Source: Onchocerca lupi (taxonomy: Eukaryota; Nematoda; Chromadorea; Rhabditida; Onchocercidae). Taken from it: 64,000 nucleotides of DNA. How positions within the stretch are numbered: position 1 is the stretch's first letter; each line of letters opens with the position of its first letter. Below the pieces are notes generated by a model. That model was not told the origin of the DNA. It saw nothing but the letters and a program-made list of their open reading frames with translations, and searched no databases. The position numbers were made by a program, and so were the translations under genes. This document shows, one piece after another, positions 1 to 12,575 of this stretch. The stretch covers positions 1 to 64,000 of the forward strand of contig JAOVVO010000374.1 in assembly GCA_028564675.1 (NCBI GenBank), in the 5' to 3' direction.

Positions 1-31
<31 letters not shown>

Positions 32-2435
32 TAATATTATTAGAGCAGAAAAAGAGATTTTTTTACAAGTAAAATTTGACAAGTTTGGATATAATTATCT
101 AAGATAGATATGATAAAACTTAAAAAGGATTTGTAATAAATTCTTTTCAAGTTTTATAATAATTCGATTACAGTTGCTGCATTTTTCTTCCTTTCATTTT
201 GTTTTGTTTTGTTTTTAAAATAAAAAATTCCAGAGAAAAAGGAAAGACTATTGATTATTAGACAATGAAGTACGAATAGTTTTTATCGTTGAATATTTAG
301 AAAATCTATTGTATTTTAGCAAAATTATACATTTTAATGAATGTAGCAGAGATTATTTGTGAAGTTTTAAAATAAATTACGAATTTTGAAATGCTTAATT
401 ATTTTTCTTCGAAATTTACAATTAAGTAAATATTCTTATGATTAACTAAGTAATATATATTTAAGATGAATCAATTAGCATTTTCAATAAATTGAAAAAG
501 AAATCCACATATTTGCATAAAATTCACGTTTATTTATCGAATTCACGTATATGCATAGGATTTATACATATAATTCAAGTATAAGTATAAAATGATGTTA
601 CATTGTAACAGATGAAAATAAGTGAAATAATCACAAGGGATATGATAAGCAAAGAAAAATGGAGAGGAAAAGATGACAATCGGAAAGCGAACAAATCAAA
701 CATTGTACTGTTGTGGTTGTAAAGTCAATTTTGTGTATCAACTGGCTGGTTGAAAATTTGGCTAAAACATCGTTGGTAGTACATCGGCAAATGAAATCAT
801 AAAATGTGATCATTAAAAAGAATCTTTTCCAAATTATTTATAAGACTAGCTGAAGCCACTACAGTACGCGTTACAGATCATTCTTTCTATTTTTTTTTCT
901 TGCTGATCATCTAATAATTCAGATGATATAAATTAGTTGTACTTTTTTGCGCAGAATAAAATTTTGAAAAATTTTATGAAGTATTTAAGGAATCAAAAGA
1001 ATATATTGATTAATTTTTAATTATTAATAATATCAGAAATGTTTTCATGAACAAAAGAAAAATGAACTGCAAAAGTTAATTGATATGATAATACTAATAA
1101 TTAATAATAATAATATAATGAAAGAATAAAAAGTAGAGAATAAGAATGGAAGAAGAAATGATGGAATTGAAACGAAATTAAAATCACTTGGCGGAAAATC
1201 AATAATTACTGGTTTGGAAAATAAAATGAAGAATATTTTCGCTTTGTCATCAATGATTCGCACCAAAATAACGATCAATTGTCGGCTGTGCATACATCAA
1301 TAAATCGATGTTACCTGCCAGTAATTATAGTTACAGATAATGGTAATGGATAACTTTTATTTGGCTATTCTTCTATCTCGATTATCCCTCATCGGATGAT
1401 AAATCAATTGATGTTATCAAAAATGACATCATCATTTTGCATCAATAAATCGTTTGGGTTTATTTTAATTTAGATGAATTGTTGAAAAATTTGCTGGTTG
1501 TTGATAATAAAAATAATTGTTAACGAAGTTATCAATAGCTCAGCTTATTTAAGACAAGACAGCATCTTTGCGACTTTATTTCAAACTTGTCGAAGCATCC
1601 AAATCAAACTTTTTGAAAAAACCTGTCATTTATGATAATATTCACAATAATTTCGAGAAATAATAAAAAGTAATAAAGAATCGCATGTAATTAAGAACAG
1701 ATTTCGGTGACAAATTCAAATCATTCATGTAAAATTCTAAAAATTCCAAAATCTGCAACCAACAAATATGAAATCAATGATCATAGCTAAGCTATTATTT
1801 AATTAACTCTTAAATTTGGCCAATTAATAATTTGAAACCTGAAGTAAATTGATCTCATATTTGATAAGCCAAATTGTTGAAAGTCCAATTAATAGTAGCC
1901 AATAATTTTGAATCTAAGGGTAAATATTTGATAAGAAATGACAACGTAATAAGATGAATATGATTATTAATCCTTACTTAATTAATTCATCAAATTTATT
2001 CATTCGCGCAGCAATACAAATTATATTATGTCGCTTGATCTAACTGAACATTTGCTTAATCTTAGATTATCTTTTGAATTATAATCTCTGTGGTGTTAAG
2101 TGATAAAGGATAATCAATTAACATATATCATTTCAATTTTAAAACTAAGTAGTAAAGAACAATCAATTATACTAAACTATTTCAATTCCATAATGTTAAC
2201 AGCACAATAATAATAATAATGGTGATAATGACGATGATATAATGATAATAGCTTTGCAGTAACAGTGCCAATAATATTAGCTGATATCAATGAAAAGTTG
2301 TGCTACTATAGAACGGACTAGTACGGTAATATAAAAAATTATTACTATAAAACTTATGTAATTAAAAAAATTTAGTTAGTTATAACGAATTTTAAAAAGT
2401 AATCAAAGATGGATCAAATGACGTCACATGCAACA
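1..2435. other. intergenic, no gene seen
   Basis: The stretch opens with a (TTA)n microsatellite at about 1-42. The rest is AT-rich DNA with scattered stops in all frames and no open frame with recognisable protein content or paired splice sites. The short minus-strand frames at 631-813 and 1045-1293 are low-complexity and were not accepted. Confidence 0.6.
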
Positions 2436-2509
2436 GCCTGAGTAGCGCAGTAGGTTAGCGCGTCAGTCTCATAATCTGAAGGTCGTGAGTTCGAACCTCA
2501 CCTCGGGCA
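2436..2509 (+). tRNA. tRNA-Met (CAT), elongator
   Basis: This is a complete cloverleaf. The acceptor arm GCCTGAG pairs with CTCGGGC (one G-T pair), the D arm is GCGC/GCGC, and the anticodon loop is CTCATAA, giving anticodon CAT. The T arm contains GTTCGAACC, and A is the discriminator base. The T31-T39 mismatch below the anticodon loop is also found in other metazoan elongator Met tRNAs. The internal A and B boxes look intact. A TTTT run at about 2524 can serve as the RNA polymerase III terminator. There is no intron. It has a near-identical partner 872 bases downstream. Confidence 0.96.
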
Positions 2510-3307
2510 TCAGCTTTGCAGACGCTTTTCCCGGCAGGTTGAAGCAAGCCGTTTGTATGGGATGTTTCAAGAAGTATTCTCTCTAACTTGTAACTGCAAT
2601 AATCCATAAAATTATCAGAAACGGAAATAAAATTAACTATTCAGCATGAAAAAGTTCGACTTTAAAATAAATTGCTAATTAAAGAAGAAAAAACGAGCAC
2701 AATTGTTTTCATATGTTATTGAAATTTGATTTAGGTAACAGATTTGTAGTCACAAGACAATCAAAAACAGTTCGTTGGGAGGAAACAAAAATTATCGAGC
2801 AAGAAAGAAGCACTCAAGATTTGGATGAGTATGAAAGACGAAGTACCATTTAAAACCCTAAATTCAGTTGCTAAAAAGTAGCCGAAGTTGACTTTTTTCT
2901 TCTTTTTTCAATAAGAACCGAAATACCATTACGACTTTTATACTTCATCCATTGCAGTCGACCGGGCTTTTAATGATACTTCTCTTACTTCATCCATTAA
3001 TAAAGTATTATTAAAGGCTTGAATAATTACAAAACACTATACACAGTCAAAAAGAGAAAAATTTATCAAGTTAATAATGCATAACGAAGTGCGATGGAAA
3101 ACAAAGAACTGGAAACAAAAAAAGATTGAGAAAATAAAGAAATAAAAATTGGAATTGAATAAACTGAATTATATCAAAAATTGCTAAATGTTAGGAATAT
3201 TCGCATCTGGCAATAACAATGTCGGTATGAAAAGTTTAATTCGTTAATTGCGATATTTTCAAATTTGATTTACAAAAAAAGTTCATGAGTTCACTTGCCC
3301 TCAACTG
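2510..3307. other. spacer between the tRNA genes
   Basis: AT-rich spacer without a gene. The flanks of the two tRNA genes do not obviously resemble each other, so the pair is not a recent tandem duplication of a larger unit. Confidence 0.6.
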
Positions 3308-3381
3308 GCCTGAGTAGCGCAGTTGGTTAGCGCGTCAGTCTCATAATCTGAAGGTCGTGAGTTCGAGCCTCACCTCGGGCA
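3308..3381 (+). tRNA. tRNA-Met (CAT), elongator, second copy
   Basis: This second cloverleaf differs from the first copy only in the D loop (AGTTGG versus AGTAGG) and the T loop (TTCGAGCC versus TTCGAACC). Both changes fall in loops, so the pairing is kept. The acceptor arm is GCCTGAG/CTCGGGC, the anticodon CAT, and the discriminator A. A TTTT run at about 3388 can end transcription. Both copies look functional. Confidence 0.96.
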
Positions 3382-4974
3382 GTTCGGCGTTTTGCACGAG
3401 GCAATACAATATCGAAACTTTAATTCGAAAAATTCAAATAATTGGTGTTACGGGAAAAAGAAAATGAAATGATGAAAAAGTAAAAAGAATGAGAATACTA
3501 AATAATTATATCAATTTAATCTCTTATTTATTGTTATTTAATAATTTCGGCAAATAGCTAATTCGTTACATTTAAATCAATTCTATGTTAAAATTCAAAC
3601 TGGCCATTGAACTAATAAGGAAAATAGAAAATTGATAGAAGACGTGAATGAAGAAATGAAGCATTGGGAATATTGATAGGCAATTCAGCGAACAGTAATC
3701 GTAATATATTACAATAGTTTAGTTAATTGAATTAAACCCCGCCATTTCATCATGGTCATTAATCATCAATAGATCTTTTTCTTTTCTTTCATTTTTTTTT
3801 TAATTTTTGTTCTTTTTTCTAATTTTCATTTCCTTCAGTATACTTAAGTCAATTTTGAAATTAGCTAATCATCACGTCCACCCACGTACGTCAATTTTAA
3901 TTCAAGAGCAATGCGAACGTTGAATTGACATTTCAAGCTAGATAAATAATGTTCTTTTTTAATAATTTTATTTAGCATCTATTTTAGGCTAAATCGTATA
4001 TCACAAAAAATAATTAACAATTTTTTATGCCACCGAATTGTGATTTTTAAGATGGGAGTTTTGCATTCCAGATCAATTTCATTTGCTTTAGGATTCAAGT
4101 CAAGGTCTCGTTAGTTCATATTTTAAATAAAGCGCTTTCTCTATAAGTATGTATAAAATATGACATTCTTTGTCAAGAAATAAGAATAAAATTATAAACA
4201 GCAAAAATACTTTACCAATGCAATCAAAAAAATAAAAGTTACTGTAATTTTCAACAAATCTTTACATAATACTATTCTGTAATATTCCAATTCGTTCGTT
4301 TTTGAAATAAAATTAGTCATAAATTGAACGAAAATGAAAAAATCTTTCTCATTTAATCAACAAGTTCCGATATAAGTGGCGGTCTGTTGTAGTTTATAAG
4401 ATACTAACTCAATCATATTTGATTAAAAATCCCTTTTTTCTTTTTTTTTTTTTTTTATGAAAATGGCCGATAGATCAGTATATTTAAATTATCCAATGAA
4501 TTCACATTCTGAATATTATCTGGACAAAGAGCGATCACATCAACAAAAACTTGCTGAAGAAAACAAAACGGTGAAATTTAATTATTAAAAAATTTAAATA
4601 TTTCTTAGTAACATATGATCATACTGTATCCTTACTCACATACCAATCCCTTACACAAAACATGATAAAGCTGTGTAATTCCCCTTAAACTATACTCCAT
4701 CTCACCATACAAAACATGATGTCCAGAAGTAAATAATTTGAAATATTCTTTGTTTCAATCAGATTAGCAAATTGAATTCATCAAAAGAATGAAACGAAAA
4801 CTTGAAGATATTACGGTAGAATATGTTCCATTCCAAACTTTCCTTGACAAGCCAATATGAAAATCTGGAGTCAGTAAGAAACTCAATTGAATCTATAATT
4901 AATGTAATAAAAGTGCGAATTATTGTTTCATAAATTCATTTAATCAAAAATAAAATTTCGAATTCCGATAGCAT
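3382..4974. other. upstream region of the GTPase gene
   Basis: Mostly non-coding and T-rich near 3780-3830 and 4435-4456. A possible extra 5' coding exon of the following gene lies at 4463-4570: 36 open codons from an ATG, ending before a GT in phase 0. This would join in frame to an AG at 4970-4971 and add an N-terminal tail. The splice sites are weak and Rho proteins normally start at the MQ corresponding to 4975, so it is not included in the model. Confidence 0.35.
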
Positions 4975-7042
4975 ATGCAAGTGAAATGTGTTGTTGTTGG
5001 CGATTCAGGTGTAGGTAAAACAACGATGCTGAAAACACTTATAAACATGGAAAACTTGGACGCATTTTACAGATATGAGCCTACTGTAAGTTACAGAGCA
5101 GCTTTTTAAATGACAAGTCAAAATTCATCAAATATAGGCAAAGATCGTAGTTTGAAAGTGATCAAAATAAGTCAGATAGTTTTCTTCAGTGAGTTGAGCA
5201 AGGAATAAAAATTGTGCAAGGCTGACAAAGAAATGAAATTTTTTAAGATTGCCATGAAAATAACTGTTGAATGATTCAAAAGCATTGCTTCCTATGCTCA
5301 TCAATCCAATTATTTTACTTGAGAATAATTTTCCTTTCTTCCAGATTCTGGATTTTGAAGGTCTTGATTATACTAATGAGCTATTGAAACCATTTTTCTT
5401 CAAAATTTATGACACTCCTGGCAAGGTTTGTTTTTCAATTGAGAAACAACAATGGAATAGATTTTCAAACATCGCATTTTTCTCAAATAATCATTCTGCA
5501 CATGATTTTTCTTTATCAAATGATTCGAGAATGCAACTGTAAAATTGTTGTAAATTGACGAATTATTATTTAAAAAATATGCTTGTTTTTAAATGTTTTG
5601 CGTATTGTTCATTTCTGATTTCACGTTGCTAAAATTAAAATTGTATTATTATATACGAATTATATATCTGACAATAATATTATCATTACAGAATTCTGGA
5701 CATGTGAAACAAATTTCAGAGTTACTTTGATCGCTTACGACAACTAACTTATTTGGATGCAAATGTTGTAGTGATTTGTTTTTCGGTTGATTCTCGTAAA
5801 TCATTCTGGAATGCTCATCATCGGGTTCTATTTAATCATTCTTGCTCAATTCTTAATGCTAATTAGTTTCACTTTCTTTTATGAATTTCACTCACACATA
5901 CAGGTCTCTGTAATTATGTCATGTAAAGCTCGTATATGATAGCTCATTTATTTGCTATTTATTTCCATTATTTCCGTATTTTTTTGAATTTTTTTGTTTT
6001 TTTGCAAGTGAAATCTTCATCTCATACTTCGTTCATTATTTGTTTTTATTTATATCGAAATTTAAAAAAAACTTTTATATTGCAACTTTCGCTGTAATAC
6101 TTTATATTATAAATAAGTTCAATATTTTTTAGCAGAATTAGTGAAATTCTATAACTTTCTTGCAATATTCACTCAGTTTTTATTGATAATTTTCAAATAT
6201 CCAAAGAATATTTTCAAAAATGTTCGAAAACTGTTCTATATTTTAAAAAATTTATTCAGAATAGGATATAAGTAAAATGCAAGATACAATATTGTTACTG
6301 GTAATTGTTGCAACAATTTTTACAAAATGAAAATTTCAGGAATTAAAAAACTAACTAAACTTTTGTTAAATATAGCAAAAAAACAGATATAGACAATTAG
6401 TGCTTAATGAATGTCTTATGTAATTCAGTGGTATGATGAGATTCGATACGGTTTTTGTCCCAAAGATATACCTTTCATCCTGACAGCAACAAAAACGGAT
6501 CTCCGGAATGATCCGGATACTGTAAATCGATTGCAGACAGAAGGCACAATTATCGTTTCCACCGAAGAAGGTAAAAAGTTAGCGGAACGTATTGGAGCAT
6601 GCGCTTACACGGAATGTTCTTGCAAGGATCGAGTAAAAGTTTTCCGTTTAAGTTGGCACATGCTAAAAGAGGAAAATAATCCTTATCCTGAAATGATTTT
6701 TGTAAATTTTGAAAATAAGTACGTGATCAGTTCAAAAAAGAATGAAATTTGATGATTAAATTTTGATTTTTGAAAATTGAAATGCAATAAAATAAAAAAT
6801 GATTGTGATAAACTGAAGATTTGTTTCATTAAGAAATGCTTGAACTATTAACTTTATTAACCGTACAGATTAATTACTAAAAATTCTTTTCATATCTTCA
6901 GGAAAGTGTCTTAGAAGTATTCCGTGAAGCACTGAAGTCATATTGCAATTTTCATAATGTAACCGAGACACAACAAATTAAAAGTCTTAGAGATAAACTA
7001 AAACATAAACTGGAATATCATAAAAGCTGTGCTTTGTTATAA
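4975..7042 (+). CDS. divergent Rho-family small GTPase (CRP-1-like?)
   Basis: Five exons: 4975-5085, 5345-5425, 5720-5824, 6429-6632 and 6902-7042. All junctions are in phase and encode 213 residues. The start MQVKCVVVG is the usual Rho-family N-terminus. Visible motifs are the P-loop GDSGVGKT (9-16), switch I PT (36-37), DTPG (60-63), the TKTD guanine-binding motif (120-123), a Rho-type insert helix ending in a glycine-lysine run, and ECSCK in the SAK position. The C-terminus is CALL, a CAAX box predicted to be geranylgeranylated, so the protein should sit on membranes. Two oddities affect catalysis. The residue after DTPG is K64 instead of the catalytic glutamine (Q61 in Rac), and the Rac G12 position is serine. 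The effector loop lacks the usual F-[DE]-N-Y. C. elegans CRP-1 is also an atypical Rho protein, but orthology is inferred. The donor at 5824 (CGG before GTTC) is weak but gives an alignment with Rho proteins that has no gap. Confidence 0.85.
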
Positions 7043-8109
7043 AATTAAAATATAGTAAAATAATAATGATTATTACAATCTTTCTTTCTATGATATTTCA
7101 TGAACACAATTTAAAATTAGCACTGGCTAGTCATATAATTTGATCTTCTATCATAAATGAAATTTATTCGAATTAATCATACATTTTAATTTTCATAGCA
7201 AAATAAATACAAAACATACTGATGATGAATACATTTTAAATCAATATTGATTAATCAAATAATTTGATTTTTTACAAATACAAATAATTCATCAAAAAGA
7301 AGTTTTCGATTGTTTTATTTGTTTTTTTTCCTTAAATGACTTTTTTTTTTGTTTAAAAATATAATTCTAAAATGATAAAATACCCTTTTTTTTTTTTTAA
7401 TGAAGGAGAATTAAGGGCAAAATAGGTCGATATGTATATGCAAGTAATTATTTATATATGAATAAAATTATTTGGTCAAAATAATTTTTTGAATTTAAAA
7501 TATATTTATAAAAAATTCTTCATTTAATTCACTGCCCACGAAAAAGATTAAGCAAGAAGACAATCGATTTAAGCACAGTTCAGTGACTTAAACTATGAAA
7601 CATTGATAATTATCGATACAATTTGGATAGCAAAGTTGTAATGAAATATTTCATTGTTGAAGAACACCTGTCGAAGAATCGCAAAATAAATATTTGCTTT
7701 TGAAAAGAAAAATAACAAAACTAAATGAGATAAACAATTAAATGATCTAATTCTGCACTTTAGAGATATCATTCTTTCATTCTTTCTCTCACAATTTTTT
7801 CATTCGTTTCAATAATATTTTTTATTATTATTATCATTATCTCTATCATAATAGAAATTCTATTTTTATCAATATTGATCGTTTAGAATGTTATCATTGC
7901 TATCATCGATTTCCTTTTCCCATCATCTGTGCTACAATCACATTTTTCTTTTTGCGTCCATTTTTCTTCATACACATTTCCTCACTGCATAGATTTTTCA
8001 GATAAGAATACTTTATTTTCATCAGTTGAGAAAATTTTTGAAATTCACTACTGATTCCTTTGTATTTTCAATCATATTGAATAAATATGCAATTTAATTT
8101 ATTATAAAT

Positions 8110-8286
8110 TTTTATTAATTGAATATTTTTGAAATTCATTATTAATTTTTTTTTTTTGCTTCGTGAAATTCGTCATTAATTTGTAATTTATTTATTTTAT
8201 TTTTATTAATTGAATATTTTTGAAAATTCGTTGTTAATTCTTTCTTTTTTTGTTTCGTGAAATTCATTATTAATTTGTAATTTCGA
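8110..8286. repeat. tandem duplication, about 91 bp, two copies
   Basis: Two diverged copies start at about 8110 and 8201. Each runs from TTTTATTAATTGAATATT through a T-rich stretch and a CGTGAAATTC block to TTAATTTGTAATTT. The copies differ by several substitutions and by small changes in the T-rich block. No coding role is seen. Confidence 0.75.
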
Positions 8287-11200
8287 TCATATGAATTATT
8301 ATGAAATTGAATTTGAGCAAAATTGGACTTGTAAATTTCATTTTTCTTCGTATTCTCTCACTATACATTTATCAGAAAAAGAATTCATTTTCATTAGTTA
8401 AATATTCATGAAATTTTGAATTCAAAAAAGTTAAACATTTTAGAAATATCATTTGGCAATGACAATGATGCAAATAGAATAAAATTTATTTAAAAAAAGT
8501 CTTTAACAAGACCGAAAAGAAACTGCTGTACTATTTTCTTTTAAAAATTTTTCAAATCATTTCAGACAGCTCAGTTTCAATCGTTTTATATATTTAATTT
8601 TGACAATAAATTTTTTGCATTTTCTTTGCAAGTTTTTATAAAGTTTATCATTAGTCGTATAAATATCTCCTATTATCGAAAAATAATACCATATTTGTTT
8701 CAAATTTAATTTCCCTTTAAAATGCAAAAGCCGATAAACAACTGGTGTTGAAGTATTTGCCATTTTCATTCGTCCGAGCAATAGATTTATCATTATTTCT
8801 GAGAAGATGAAATGGTTGATAAAGGACTTATCGATTTTTTTCATTAAATTGTGCCACAAACGGAAGAACTATTCATCAGATTTTGGGCTGACTGGAAGTA
8901 ATGATAATAATTTAAACTCCAATCCCAGAATTTATACCCTTCTGGCAAACTATGACTCAAGTTTTTACGATCGAATTTCCAATTTTATTGTAACATAAAA
9001 TATGTTTATTTAATTAGTTCGTATTCGATGAATATAAAATGATGATGTTTTTAAGGAAATTATTGTTTTTCTTCGAAAGGAATAATAGCTTATCTTATAG
9101 AATCGAAGATAGTTTTATTATCAAAAATTATTTGGTCTGATTATTGATTTAATTAATTCGGTATTACTCAATTCACTCAGTTAATTAAATATCTTAATTT
9201 TTTAAATAGAATTAAGTCACTCATTAATTATTTGCTATTTTTAATCGTTTCTTTCCACAAACTCAATGCTTTTTATATTAATTATTGCTTATCTAAACTT
9301 ATATATGTAGAATCGAGTCAGAAAAATTCCAGGCGAATGATTTCAATGCTCTCAATGTTTAGTTTATTTTTTTGTGCCGAAATTATTCAAAACATGAATC
9401 ACTTTTTTTTTTTTTTTTTTTTAAATCTTCTACGAGAATTTCGTCTTTCTACTTATTTCATTGATAATTAATTTATTGATAATTGATTGATTGAATAATA
9501 CATTTGCTATCATAAAATAAATTTTGAATAAAGTTCTGCTGCATGTTTAGATTTTATTTGGAATATTTTTATTAAATTTTACAATCAATTTTTCCTTATT
9601 TTCTATGAATATCTGATTGGATTTTTCAAAAAATTTAAGCGAGAAGTTCTTATTGATGGAAGAGTATATAGAATTACTTAAAATTATATTAGCCCAACCT
9701 TTAAAATAAAATTTAAAATTTTGTGGGTAGTATTTCATAAAGAAAGAACGAGCAAGTTGTACTTGAAAATTGAGAATGCAAATTTTTTTCTTTTTTTTTT
9801 TTTTGCAATTTTTGCCACATGACAAATGTAATTATTAGTATTTAAGGGTGGAAAATGTAGTGAACATAAGTAGGAGGCACAAAGAAGAAAAAATGGAAAG
9901 AACTTAATAAAAAAAAGTGGATTTGATGCATTGGATAGAAATTTTGATATTTTGTGAGAGAAAATTGACTTTGTGCTAACTTTTTTTCTGCCTTTAGGCT
10001 GTTTTACTTTTGATCTTTTCGATCTCAGCCTACTTGACAAAATTACATTTTGCCTTTTTAAAAAAAAAAAAAAAAAAAAAACATGAAATTTTTGCTTACT
10101 AACAAAGTTTACGTGCAGCTCAATTTGAAAAAAAAAGATTGAGAAATCAGAAATCATCCAGCAAATGGTTATCAAACTAAAAAGTTTGATAAAGTTGCCA
10201 AAATATTGTAAATTTTTCTTATTTATAACTTTTCATGAAAGTTCAAAGTCTATAATGCTCGTTTCTGCTGTTTATTTTTCGTCTTTTTTTTTTAAGTATT
10301 ATTTGTCTATTTATTTTTTCAGTTTTTAGCCTTTAAATCATTAATATGATAAATGAATTAATTTCAGATGCTTATTATGTTCTTCTCAATAATAATTTCG
10401 GATAGATCGATTAATCATAGAATTTTTTTGCATCATTTTGATCAAGGATGAATAATTGAATGTTCATTTAGTTAACTATTTAATCAATGATCCATTGTGG
10501 TTTTATTGAAAGTATGCTGAAAAATGGGAGTTTTATAACTTTCCTTCATTTTAATTTTTTAATTTTTTTAATTCATGGCACAGTACTTCACCATAATTGA
10601 TAGATGAATTTTCAGAATGACTAACGATCTTCTACCCCTTTTTTGATTTTCGTTTTTCTTCCTTTAAATTTTTTAATAAATCATTTTTAAAAGCAAGGAT
10701 TTACTAAAGTTCACTCAAGAAATGAGCTCAAAAAATGTTCAAACGAAGCATATAGATGTAAATATATGATCATAGTTGCAAAGATTAAAGTAATAAATAA
10801 TCTTGAATATAGATAATTCTAATAAATAATATGAATATTTTAAGAGTGCAAAATAATTGGAAATAATGAAAAAAAAAGAGTTTTTTTTTTTTTTTTTTTT
10901 TAAATATGGAGTTCAGTTTATCAATTTTATGTGCATAGAATAAAGATTATTTCTTGCAAAATGGAGAGTTCACTTTATAAATTTATCATATATTTCTTTA
11001 TAATTTTACTGTGCTTCTTTTTTTTTGTGAAAATATTATCGATTAAATATTGTTCAGAACAAAATTCGTTAGGAATGTTAAAAATGTAACTTTGTAGTTT
11101 AGTGCTTCTTTTTTTCGTTCTTTTTTGCCTTTTTTTCTTCCTTCATTTGAAAATGAATTCGAATATAACATTGAGAGAGCAATTTACCGATAACAGCCAG

Positions 11201-12119
11201 TAGCAACTGTTAGGTGATAAATTTTCAATTGAATAACATTTGAGATAGGAAAGAAGATCGGAGATCGGAAAGGATATATGTAATTGCAATAAATTTGTAG
11301 ATAATGAATTACAAAATTAATTTGATTAGGATTTATGAAACTAATAACTTATGAAAATAATTTGATAGAATTCTATGAAATTAATCTTGTCTTATTTTAT
11401 TTATTTATCTATTTTTTTTTCAATTGCAAGGAGATATTTTGCAGCGTAAAATAATACAAGTATGAATGAAAAAATGATTAAATTTTTCTTTTTAATGTCT
11501 TTCCATTCATTTATTTCATTTATTGACTTTTTCATTTTTTTTATCAAATGAATGAATGAAAAACAAACAGTTAAATGAATAACAAATGAATGAATGAATG
11601 AAATTCTAGAAAACTCGGAATCTCGTTAATTTTTGCAAAAAAATTTCTCACTAATAGAAGCTATTCTTGTTTCATTATCAAAACTTTGAAAAATATAGAT
11701 AAAACTTGTTACTAGTCAAAGATTTGAAAACGAAAAAATTTCTAAAAATTCCGGAGAAAAAATTGGGCCTGCTAGGATAAATTTGAAGAAGAAAAAGCTC
11801 ATAGTACGAATGAAAGTAAAATGGAAATAATTCTAGCTGAGTTGGAAAGAAACTGAGCAGAATTTTCAAAAGTGGAAGATAAAGAATGTAAATTAAATTA
11901 TCGTTTCATGTCATGCCAATAGGCCCAAAAAATATCTTCGATCGTTGTCAATCCATTCTGAAAATACCACTTTCGAAGGAGCCTAATAGTAAATGTTCCC
12001 CATCTTATGTCATTTAGGCCACAAATGCTAGGCCTTTTTGTTGCTGATTAATTTTCCTAGCTGACTCATTTTTTTGACGAGATATTCTTCCGTACGATGT
12101 TGCTCTTATCATTATATGT

Positions 12120-12575
12120 CTAATGCTTTAGTGACTTAGTGAATGACATATAGGATTTAGTCAATGATCTACCTGACTTAATGAATAACTTTTGTGATTT
12201 AGTGAGTGACCTATATGACTTGGTAAATGACTTATATGATTTAGTGACCAACTTGTATGACTTAATAAATGATCCATTTTACTTAATGAATGACATGTAT
12301 AACTTGTTGAATGATCTATTTGACTTATTAAATAACTTGTGCAATTTAGTGAGTAACTTATATAACTTGATGAATGATTTATATGATTTAGTGAATGACT
12401 TGTTTGTGATCTGTATGACTTGGTGAATGACTTTTTTGACTTAGTGAATGAGTATATAACTCTGTGAACGACTTATATGATTAAAATATGGTGATCAACG
12501 TGAATCAATAAGTGACCTATATGAATCAATAAGTGACCTATATGACTTATGAATGATCTATAAAACTTATTGAAT
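12120..12575. repeat. 21-bp minisatellite
   Basis: About 20 degenerate copies of a 21-bp unit close to GACTTAGTGAATGACTTATA, plus one base. Because the period is a multiple of three, the + strand stays open at 12181-12426 and would read as heptads close to N-D-L-Y-D-L-V. There are no splice partners or start context, so it is treated as non-coding satellite DNA. The last part (12500-12545) contains a freshly duplicated variant with AATCAATAAGTGACCTAT. Confidence 0.85.

Noticed and set aside
8557..8859. 100-codon open frame on the minus strand
   Set aside because: Composition is typical of translated AT-rich spacer (I, N, K, Y, F). No recognisable motif and no adjoining exon in phase.
9735..10175. 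146-codon open frame on the minus strand
   Set aside because: It is kept open by long phenylalanine and lysine runs from T/A homopolymers and has no domain, splice partner or start context.
12181..12426. Leucine-heptad protein encoded by the 21-bp minisatellite
   Set aside because: The open frame follows directly from a repeat period divisible by three; there are no splice sites, and other copies contain stops.
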